DNA of 64,000 nucleotides from UBA117 sp049975245. GTDB lineage: Archaea > Methanobacteriota > Methanobacteria > Methanobacteriales > Methanobacteriaceae. This document shows positions 57,399 through 64,000 of the stretch, in pieces. Within the stretch, counting starts at the first letter, position 1. The number at the start of each line of letters is the position of its first letter. Under the pieces are notes generated by a model. It was not told the origin of the DNA, did not search any database, and worked only from the letters and a program-made list of their open reading frames with translations. Where the stretch lies: assembly GCA_049975245.1 (NCBI GenBank), contig JBNGDB010000009.1, positions 20,553 through 84,552 of the forward strand. The letters run 5' to 3'. Made by a program: the position numbers and the translations under genes.

Positions 57399-59591
57399 GT
57401 GAGTAGACGAACTAAAATGATTAATAAGATTAAAGAATTAATGTACGATCCCAAACACATCCGGAACATTGGGATAGTAGCACACATAGATCACGGGAAA
57501 ACAACCCTTTCTGATAATCTACTGGCAGGAGCCGGTATGATATCATCAGAACTTGCAGGAGATCAGTTATACCTTGACTTTGATGAACAAGAACAAGCTA
57601 GAGGTATAACAATTGACGCTGCAAACGTATCCATGGTTCACAAATATAAGGAACATGAATACCTAATAAATCTGATTGATACCCCGGGACACGTTGACTT
57701 TGGTGGAGATGTAACCCGTGCTATGAGAGCTGTAGACGGTGCAGTTGTAGTGGTATGTGCTGTGGAAGGAATCATGCCCCAGACTGAAACTGTGCTAAGA
57801 CAAGCTCTTAAAGAAAATGTTAAACCTGTTTTGTTTATAAACAAAGTAGATAGACTTATAAATGAACTTAAATTAGATGCAGAAGAACTGCAACAGAGAT
57901 TTATTAAGATCATAGCCAGTGCCAATAAATTAATCAAGTCAATGGCTCCTGAAGAGTTCAAAGAGGAATGGTTGGCTAAGGTTGAAGATGGTAGCGTTGC
58001 TTTTGGTTCAGCTTATCACAACTGGGCTATTAATGTTCCTATAATGCAAAAATCTGGTATAACCTTCACTGATATTTACGATTATTGTAAGGAAGAAAAC
58101 CAGAAAGAATTGGCTCAAAAAGTGCCTCTTCACGAAGTTTTACTGGGAATGGTTGTAGAACATCTTCCAAGTCCCGACATTGCCCAGAAATATAGGGTTC
58201 CAAATATATGGGAAGGAGACATTGAAAGTGAAGAAGGACAGACCATGATTAACACCAGTCCAGACGGACCACTAGCAGTAATGGTTACCGATGTCAGTAT
58301 TGACAAACACGCCGGAGAAATTGCAACTGGACGTGTTTACGGTGGAACTATAGAAAAGGGTAGTGAAATATTCTTTGTCGGTTCTATGGGAAAGGCCAGA
58401 GCCCAACAAGTTGGGGTTTATATGGGTCCAGAAAGAGTTAATACAGACAAAGTTCCAGCAGGAAACATTGTGGCTATAACTGGTGCTAAAAATGCTGTTG
58501 CTGGTGAAACTATTACTCATTACGGTAACAAAATAGAAGCTTTTGAAGGTTTGGAACACATATCAGAACCTGTGGTAACTGTAGCTGTTGAAGCTAAAAA
58601 CACTAAAGATCTACCCAAACTCATAGAAGTTCTAAGACAGGTGGGTAAAGAAGATCCTACTGTTAGGGTGGAAATTAACGAAGAAACTGGTGAACACTTA
58701 ATATCTGGTATGGGTGAGCTTCACTTAGAAATTATTGCTTACAGAATAAATGAAAAAGGTGTTGAAATTGAAACATCAGCTCCTATTGTTGTATACAGGG
58801 AAACCATAGCTGGAGATGCCGGGCCAGTTGAAGGTAAATCTCCTAACAAACACAACCGGTTCTACATAGAAATTGAACCCCTGGAAGAAGACGTATTCAA
58901 AGCTATTCAAGAGGGAGAGATTAAAGAAGGAAGAGTGAAAGGAAAAGAACTGGCTAACACTTTCATTGAATATGGTATGGAAAAGGACGAAGCTCGAAGA
59001 GTATGGGACGTCTACCGCAGATGTTTATTCTTGAACATGACCAGAGGTATACAATACTTAGACGAAATAAAAGAGCTTTTATTGGAAGGATTTGAAAGTG
59101 CCATGGACGACGGACCAATTGCCCGTGAAAAAGTAATGGGAATTAAAATTAAGCTTATGGACGCAAAAATACACGAAGACGCGGTTCACAGAGGTCCTGC
59201 ACAAGTCTTACCAGCAATCAGAAAGGCTGTGTACGGTGCTCTTATGATGGCCAACCCTACCTTACTAGAACCTATACAAAAAGTATTTATAAACACTCCA
59301 CAAGATTATATGGGTGCAGCTACCAGGGAGATCCAGAACAGAAGAGGTCAAATAGCAAATATGGAACAGGAAGGAGATATGGTTACTGTCGAATCAAAGG
59401 TACCTGTCGCTGAAATGTTTGGATTTGCTGGAGACATAAGATCTGCAGCTGAAGGTAGATGTTTATGGTCTACTGAAAACGCCGGATTTGAAAGGCTTCC
59501 TGGAGAACTTCAGAAAAAGATTATACGAGAAATTCGTGACAGAAAAGGATTAAGTCCAGAACCATACGGACCAGATCATTACATAGGATAA
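57399..59591 (+). CDS. fusA: Elongation factor 2
   Basis: Translocase of 730 residues from GTG 57399 (MSRRTKMINKIKELM), preferred to the GTG nine bases earlier because AGGTGAT then has a 4-base spacer. G1 is AHIDHGKTT, G3 DTPGHVDF and G4 NKVD. The diphthamide loop EDAVHRGPAQVLPA near 595 contains the modified histidine. All five domains are present. Confidence 0.97.
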   Translation: MSRRTKMINKIKELMYDPKHIRNIGIVAHIDHGKTTLSDNLLAGAGMISSELAGDQLYLDFDEQEQARGITIDAANVSMVHKYKEHEYLINLIDTPGHVDFGGDVTRAMRAVDGAVVVVCAVEGIMPQTETVLRQALKENVKPVLFINKVDRLINELKLDAEELQQRFIKIIASANKLIKSMAPEEFKEEWLAKVEDGSVAFGSAYHNWAINVPIMQKSGITFTDIYDYCKEENQKELAQKVPLHEVLLGMVVEHLPSPDIAQKYRVPNIWEGDIESEEGQTMINTSPDGPLAVMVTDVSIDKHAGEIATGRVYGGTIEKGSEIFFVGSMGKARAQQVGVYMGPERVNTDKVPAGNIVAITGAKNAVAGETITHYGNKIEAFEGLEHISEPVVTVAVEAKNTKDLPKLIEVLRQVGKEDPTVRVEINEETGEHLISGMGELHLEIIAYRINEKGVEIETSAPIVVYRETIAGDAGPVEGKSPNKHNRFYIEIEPLEEDVFKAIQEGEIKEGRVKGKELANTFIEYGMEKDEARRVWDVYRRCLFLNMTRGIQYLDEIKELLLEGFESAMDDGPIAREKVMGIKIKLMDAKIHEDAVHRGPAQVLPAIRKAVYGALMMANPTLLEPIQKVFINTPQDYMGAATREIQNRRGQIANMEQEGDMVTVESKVPVAEMFGFAGDIRSAAEGRCLWSTENAGFERLPGELQKKIIREIRDRKGLSPEPYGPDHYIG

Positions 59592-59593
59592 AA

Positions 59594-59637
59594 ACCAGTT
59601 TATTTTATAAAAATAGTTTTATATGTATAAAACTGGT
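59594..59637 (+). other. Inverted repeat in the fusA-tuf gap
   Basis: ACCAGTTT and AAACTGGT (8 bp) flank a 28-base AT-rich centre just after the fusA stop. It may be a 3'-end structure of fusA; the long loop lowers confidence. Confidence 0.4.
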
Positions 59638-59650
59638 CATCCTATGAATA

Positions 59651-59723
59651 CATATTTAAATAATTAAGTCAAATACTAAAAGAAGTTAGACTAATAACTA
59701 GTCAACTCGATTTAGACTAATAA
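59651..59723 (+). promoter_or_regulatory. tuf promoter region with a 12-base direct repeat
   Basis: A TATA-like CATATTTAAATAA lies at 59651-59663. TTAGACTAATAA occurs exactly at 59686-59697 and 59712-59723, 26 bp apart, between that box and the tuf start. This suggests an own promoter for tuf. Confidence 0.5.
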
Positions 59724-59761
59724 AATTAAAAAATGCTAAACACTAAATGGAGGTATATTTA

Positions 59762-61003
59762 ATGGCAAAACAAAAAGAACATATGAATTTAGCGTTCATT
59801 GGACACGTAGACCACGGTAAATCCACACTTGTTGGACACTTGCTCTTACAATCAGGAGCCATCGCTGAACAACAACTTTCAGATGGAGAAGACAAGTTTA
59901 GATTTGTCATGGACAAATTGACAGAAGAAAGAGAAAGAGGGGTAACTATCGACCTTGCACACGCAAGATTTGACACTCCTAAATACGAATTCACAATTGT
60001 GGACTGTCCAGGCCACAGAGATTTCGTTAAAAACATGATTACCGGAGCATCACAAGCAGATGCAGCAGTACTGGTAGTTGCAATAGACGACGGTGTAATG
60101 CCGCAAACCAAGGAACACGCTTTCCTTGCAAGAACCTTGGGTATTAACCAGTTAATCGTGGCAATAAACAAGATGGATCTTGCAAAATACGACGAAGCAA
60201 AATTCAATGCACTAAAAGATGAAGTATCAGACCTGGTAAAGACAGTAGCATACAAACCATCAGACATAGAATTCATACCACTTTCTGCATTCGAAGGTGA
60301 CAACATCACCCAACCAAGTGAAAACACCCCATGGTACAAAGGGCCATCACTAGTAAAAGCTTTAGACGAATTTGCAGCACCAGAAAAACCAACAGATCTA
60401 CCACTAAGAGTACCAATACAAGATGTTTACTCTATCACCGGTGTAGGTACTGTACCTGTAGGAAGAGTAGAAACTGGTGTAATGAACAAAGGTGACAATG
60501 TCATATTCGAACCTGCTGGAAAAGCCGGAGAAGTTAAATCCATCGAAATGCACCATGAAATGCTGGACAAAGCAGAACCTGGTGACAACGTAGGATTCAA
60601 CGTTAGAGGTGTAGGTAAAAACGACATCAGAAGAGGAGACGTTGCAGGACACACTGATAATGCTCCTACTGTTGCTAAAGAATTTACTGCACAGATTGTT
60701 GTATTACAACACCCTGGTGTTATCACCGTAGGTTACACACCTGTATTCCACTGTCACACTGCACAAGTTGCATGTACTTTCTTAGAGTTACAGAAAAAGT
60801 TAGACCCAGCCACTGGTCAGGTTAAAGAAGAAAACCCAGACTTCCTCAAAACCGGGGATGCTGCGTTTGTGAAAGTTAAACCAACCAAACCAATGGTAAT
60901 TGAAAATGTTAAAGAAATCCCTCATATGGGAAGATTCGCTATAAGGGACATGGGTCAAACCGTGGCTGCTGGAATGTGTATCGATCTGGTACCAGCAAAA
61001 TAG
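59762..61003 (+). CDS. tuf: Elongation factor 1-alpha
   Basis: Delivers aminoacyl-tRNA to the ribosome. The protein is about 413 residues from ATG 59762 (MAKQKEHMNLAFIGHVDHGKST); the ATG at 59747 overlaps the GGAGG and is rejected. G3 is DCPGHRDF and G4 NKMD. The codon use here is richer in C-ending codons than the neighbours, as for highly expressed genes. Confidence 0.97.
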   Translation: MAKQKEHMNLAFIGHVDHGKSTLVGHLLLQSGAIAEQQLSDGEDKFRFVMDKLTEERERGVTIDLAHARFDTPKYEFTIVDCPGHRDFVKNMITGASQADAAVLVVAIDDGVMPQTKEHAFLARTLGINQLIVAINKMDLAKYDEAKFNALKDEVSDLVKTVAYKPSDIEFIPLSAFEGDNITQPSENTPWYKGPSLVKALDEFAAPEKPTDLPLRVPIQDVYSITGVGTVPVGRVETGVMNKGDNVIFEPAGKAGEVKSIEMHHEMLDKAEPGDNVGFNVRGVGKNDIRRGDVAGHTDNAPTVAKEFTAQIVVLQHPGVITVGYTPVFHCHTAQVACTFLELQKKLDPATGQVKEENPDFLKTGDAAFVKVKPTKPMVIENVKEIPHMGRFAIRDMGQTVAAGMCIDLVPAK

Positions 61004-61023
61004 GAAAATAAATAATATTTTCC
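61003..61023 (+). terminator. Hairpin at the tuf stop, before rps10
   Basis: GGAAAAT/ATTTTCC forms a 7-bp stem with a 7-base loop, starting on the last base of the tuf stop, followed by a T-rich tract. It may attenuate transcription into rps10, 51 bp downstream. Confidence 0.5.
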
Positions 61024-61053
61024 CTTCCTTTTATTTTTTATTGGAGGATTTAA

Positions 61054-61362
61054 ATGCACAAAGCAAGAATAAAACTCACAGGCACAGACCCAGAAAAACT
61101 CGCCTATGTATGTGATCAGCTGCAAAAAATAGCTGAACGTACCGGTGTGGACCTATCAGGGCCAATTCCACTGCCAACTAAAAAACTAGTAGTACCTACC
61201 AGGAAATCTCCAGATGGAGAAGGAAAAGCAACCTGGGAAAAATGGGAACTTAGAATCCACAAAAGATTAGTTGGTATTGAAGCAGATGAAAGGGCCATGA
61301 GACAGGTCATGAAGGTCAATGTTCCTGATAATGTGAGCATTGAAATAGAATTGAAAAGCTAA
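61054..61362 (+). CDS. rps10: 30S ribosomal protein S10
   Basis: A 102-residue small-subunit protein. ARIKLTGTDPEKLAYVCDQLQKIAERTGV, LPTKKLVVPTRKSPDGEG and ELRIHKRLVGIEADERAMRQVM match archaeal S10. GGAGG precedes the ATG. It closes the tuf cluster, followed by tRNA-Ser. Confidence 0.97.
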   Translation: MHKARIKLTGTDPEKLAYVCDQLQKIAERTGVDLSGPIPLPTKKLVVPTRKSPDGEGKATWEKWELRIHKRLVGIEADERAMRQVMKVNVPDNVSIEIELKS

Positions 61363-61409
61363 TACTCGTATTAGCTGACTACTTATTTTTTCTTATATAT
61401 ATTTCACCT

Positions 61410-61496
<87 letters not shown>

Positions 61497-61689
61497 TAAT
61501 TGATTTTTATAATAATAGAATAAATCTATTTTATTTTAAAAAACTGATTTTAGTTTATAATTTTTTATAAAAAAATAGACTTTTTTTATAGTAATATAAA
61601 TTTTATCTTAATATAAAAAATACAAATTTATTTTAATGCTTAATTTTATTCATAATAAGACTTAAAAATCATCTAAATGGTGATATTCT

Positions 61690-62167
61690 ATGATGATGGT
61701 GTTTAATATTATTCGAAGATTAAAATAGGTTAAAACTTATGAAGACTTTCGTAAGGCATTTATCCTACCACGGGATTTGGAACAAGATCAGATTATCCAG
61801 ATACATTAGAACCTCCTCTGGGACGTCTTTATACTTTGATGCATTCGATCCTAGGGAGATAATTGTGATGGGGTATGGTCCGGAAATATCCCAGGAATCC
61901 CTAAAATCTGTTTTAAATATAAATGTTAAAGACCGTTTAGAAAATCCCTTAGACGATATTATAGAGTCAGATATAGGTCGTTCATTTGGTGTGCTAATAT
62001 CATAGGCCGATTTTTCACCTAAAGGAAAATTAAAATATCAAGATCCGTCAGTTGGCGAATTAAAAACTGATCTAAGTGAAGTTGAAGTATTAATCAGTTT
62101 AATTAGAAGAGAAATTGAATATGCTTCAGCAAAGAGAGATGGTGCTAAAAATTGTAATTTAAAATAA
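61690..62167 (+). pseudogene. Decayed gene with in-frame TAG codons and a probable frameshift (family unknown)
   Basis: No family recognised. One frame from ATG 61739 gives an 88-residue product ending at TAG 62003, but the same frame continues without another stop for 53 codons to TAA 62165, reading ADFSPKGKLKYQDPSVGEL and ending KNCNLK, with no ATG, GTG or TTG to start it. Its first 30 residues look out-of-frame (Arg/Ser/Tyr-rich); another frame there reads KTYEDFRKAFILPRDLEQDQ, flanked by TAG at 61726 and 61807. The best reading is a gene broken by a frameshift near 61800 and by nonsense changes. Pyrrolysine is unlikely in Methanobacteriales. Confidence 0.6.
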
Positions 62168-62182
62168 AATAGGAAAAAATTC

Positions 62183-63427
62183 ATGAAAATATTTGATATT
62201 GCTGTAATAGGGGCTGGACCTGCTGGGTGCATGGCTGCCATAAGAGCTGCTCAATTAGGTAAAAATGTAATTTTAATTGAGAGAAATAATATGATTGGAA
62301 GAAAACTCCTTTTGACGGGGCATGGTAGATGTAACTTTACTAATACTGCTTCTTTAGAAGTTTTCATGGAAATGTTTGGCAAGAGAGGTTCATTTTACCG
62401 GGACACATTTACCAAATTTTCCAATCAAGATTTGATAAATTTTTTCCAGAAACATGACTTAGATTATAAAGTTGAAGAATCGGGAAGAGTATTTCCCATC
62501 ACAGAAAATTCTAAATCCGTGATTGAAGTCTTAAAGAAGGCAATAGATGAAAGTAAAGTAAAAATTCTATATAATTACCGACTTAAACTTCTTGATAAAA
62601 AAGAAAAGACTTTCAAATTATTTTCAACTGAAGACAAATTAGTAAGTGCATATAATGTTGTCATAGCCACAGGAGGAGTAACTTATGGATTTACCGGGTC
62701 CAGTGGTGATGGTTTATCTCTTGCAGAAGGATTAGGTCATGATATAACTAAACTCAGACCAGGGGGAATTCCCTTATTAACTAAAGAAAAATGGGTTCAC
62801 CAACTAAAAGGGGTTACTTTGGAAGATGTGGGACTGAGCATAAAATACAATAATAAAATAAAACCCTTAGGAACTGGAAACCTTCTTTTAACCCATTTTG
62901 GTGTTTCCGGGCCGGTTATTCTTAATATGAGCAACAAGATTGTGGAACTTATGGAAGGATATGGTGATTTAAAACTTCTGATTGATTTAAAACCTGGAAT
63001 TAGCGAGGAAGCCTTAGGAACTCAACTCCAGCAAGACTTCCAGAGGTATAGTAAAAAATTGTTAAAAAATTATCTTAATTACCACTTAACCCAAAGCACT
63101 ATTGAACCTATTTTAAAGACAATAAATCTTGATCCTCAAAAAAAGTTGAATCAAATCACCAAAAAAGAGCGAATACAGTTACAGAGAATATTAAAAACTC
63201 TTCCATTAACAGTTACTGGACATCTTCCTCTAGATAAAGCCCTAGTTACTTGTGGAGGTGTATCCAAAAAGCAAATTAATCCTAAAACTATGGAATCAAA
63301 TTTAGTAAATGGATTATATTTTGCTGGGGAGATAATTTCAGGATGTGGTCTTAGAGGTGGTTACAACTTGCAACAAGCATTTTCAACAGGTTATGTGGCT
63401 GGGGAAAGTGCTGCAGAAAGTTTTTAA
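62183..63427 (+). CDS. HI0933/BaiN-family FAD-dependent oxidoreductase
   Basis: A 414-residue flavoprotein. The FAD-binding Rossmann motif GAGPAGCMAAIRAAQLGKNVILIERN is at the N-terminus, followed by the family's RKLLLTGHGRCNFTN. ATGGVTYGFTGSSGDG and the C-terminal GLYFAGEIISGCGLRGGYNLQQAFSTG are also conserved. The substrate is unknown. The ATG at 62183 lacks a strong Shine-Dalgarno. Confidence 0.9.
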   Translation: MKIFDIAVIGAGPAGCMAAIRAAQLGKNVILIERNNMIGRKLLLTGHGRCNFTNTASLEVFMEMFGKRGSFYRDTFTKFSNQDLINFFQKHDLDYKVEESGRVFPITENSKSVIEVLKKAIDESKVKILYNYRLKLLDKKEKTFKLFSTEDKLVSAYNVVIATGGVTYGFTGSSGDGLSLAEGLGHDITKLRPGGIPLLTKEKWVHQLKGVTLEDVGLSIKYNNKIKPLGTGNLLLTHFGVSGPVILNMSNKIVELMEGYGDLKLLIDLKPGISEEALGTQLQQDFQRYSKKLLKNYLNYHLTQSTIEPILKTINLDPQKKLNQITKKERIQLQRILKTLPLTVTGHLPLDKALVTCGGVSKKQINPKTMESNLVNGLYFAGEIISGCGLRGGYNLQQAFSTGYVAGESAAESF

Positions 63428-63504
63428 ATTGATAATTTTATAAATAAATTTAATAAAGTAAATTCACATATTATATATAATATTAAATTAAGTGAGTGTT
63501 TTTT

Positions 63505-63981
63505 ATGTGGAAAGTATCTAAAGGGATATTTGCAATAACACTAATTCCCCTTTTGGCTGTGGGCATAGGATTTATAGTTTTTGGAATTATGGCATCTCCA
63601 GCAGCATTAACTGATGACGGGTATCCCCTTAAAGAATTTTATTACACCATGGGAGTTGCGTTTATTATATTTCCCCTCATAACTACAGCAGGAGTTTATT
63701 TATTTTATAAAAGAATTAATGAACGGGAAACAAACCTTATAAAAAATGGAATCAAGGGAGAAGCTGAGATATTACAAAGAGAACAAACAGGAACATATCT
63801 AAACGAACTTCCCCAGATTAAATTCCAACTTCAAATTAAGATTCCCGGAAAACAATCATACCCATTGGAACATAAAGACTATGTAAGTATGTTGGATCTT
63901 AATGCCATAACTGTAGGTGCGACATTGCCTGTTTTTGTAGATCCCAATAATCCTAAAAATATTCTACTAATTTATAGCTGA
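63505..63981 (+). CDS. Small membrane protein, DUF3592-like
   Basis: A protein of about 158 residues with two hydrophobic helices (about 5-28 and 45-68), then a soluble beta-rich domain with GIKGEAEILQREQTGTYLNELPQIKFQLQI and PVFVDPNNPKNILL. That arrangement resembles DUF3592-type proteins. ATG at 63505 is chosen; a GTG nine bases earlier is possible. It stands alone at the window's end. Confidence 0.65.
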   Translation: MWKVSKGIFAITLIPLLAVGIGFIVFGIMASPAALTDDGYPLKEFYYTMGVAFIIFPLITTAGVYLFYKRINERETNLIKNGIKGEAEILQREQTGTYLNELPQIKFQLQIKIPGKQSYPLEHKDYVSMLDLNAITVGATLPVFVDPNNPKNILLIYS

Positions 63982-64000
63982 TCTAATTTTTGATTATAAT

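Noticed and set aside
59743..60339. 198-codon open frame on the minus strand opposite tuf
   Set aside because: It is a shadow of the strongly biased tuf codon use; its Ser/Cys-rich translation has no domain and tuf is unmistakable.
61739..62005. Intact 88-residue gene ending at TAG 62003
   Set aside because: Coding-like sequence continues past the stop in the same frame and its own N-terminus looks out of frame, so a broken gene is more likely.
62003..62005. Pyrrolysine codon
   Set aside because: No Pyl machinery is visible, the gene is not a methylamine methyltransferase, and other lesions are nearby.

Overview
The window is a gene-dense, AT-rich stretch of a methanogenic archaeon of the order Methanobacteriales. 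A Methanobacterium-like organism fits best, but this rests on gene content and not on a database match. The evidence is: RNA polymerase genes split as B''/B' and A'/A''; topoisomerase VI, aIF1A, aEF-2 and aEF-1A; methyl-coenzyme M reductase component A2 and a methanogenesis marker 9 protein; coenzyme F420 genes (cofD, cofE, GTP cyclohydrolase III); a type II archaeal GAPDH; archaetidylserine enzymes; and an MreB homologue, as expected of rod-shaped pseudomurein methanogens. Shine-Dalgarno motifs matching the archaeal 16S end (GGAGG, GGTGAT) precede most genes. TTG and GTG starts are common. There are no insertion sequences, CRISPR arrays or prophage genes.

Layout. 1-8.4 kb: carA-carB (carB runs off the left edge), rimI, then a coupled + strand run of a UPF0146 gene, a Ca2+-type P-ATPase and cobalt-precorrin-6A reductase, followed by moeA. 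8.1-12.8 kb: an information-processing run (aIF1A, Rio1 kinase, KH protein, Top6B, Top6A). 13.2-17.8 kb: GAPDH, a DUF998-like membrane protein, a HEAT-repeat protein, an endonuclease IV-like barrel and an AAA ATPase that appears to start at ATT. 17.9-21.8 kb (minus): atwA, methanogenesis marker 9, precorrin-2 dehydrogenase and hemA, a set that joins tetrapyrrole (F430) synthesis to MCR activation. 22-25.8 kb (minus): purO, cofE, cofD, GTP cyclohydrolase III and a flavin-barrel protein. 25.9-29.7 kb (minus): ExbD, ExbB, RNase HII, MreB and an unrecognised MreB partner.

30.3-35.2 kb (plus): an envelope block with archaetidylserine decarboxylase and synthase, a single-pass membrane protein, an exported protein with a sorting-signal-like tail, a sortase, and MptD. 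35.5-40.7 kb: a CPA2 antiporter, then korDABC-sucC of the incomplete reductive TCA pathway. 40.8-45 kb (minus): a polytopic membrane protein, an exported DUF1002 protein, a beta-carbonic anhydrase and Taw1. 45.3-47.2 kb: tpiA-pgk. 47.26-47.9 kb: five tRNAs (Thr, Pro, Tyr, Asp, Lys). 47.9-61.4 kb: the transcription/translation cluster rpoH-rpoB''-rpoB'-rpoA'-rpoA''-rpl30e-nusA-rps12-rps7-fusA-tuf-rps10, followed by tRNA-Ser. 61.7-64 kb: a broken gene with an in-frame TAG, an HI0933-family flavoprotein and a small membrane protein.

The most notable points are two genes that seem to use rare start codons (CTG for hemA, ATT for the AAA ATPase), the decayed gene at 61.7-62.2 kb, the sortase/substrate pair with a long inverted repeat between them, the MCR/F430 gene set, the MreB-coupled protein of unknown function, and a 33-bp tandem duplication across the moeA start.
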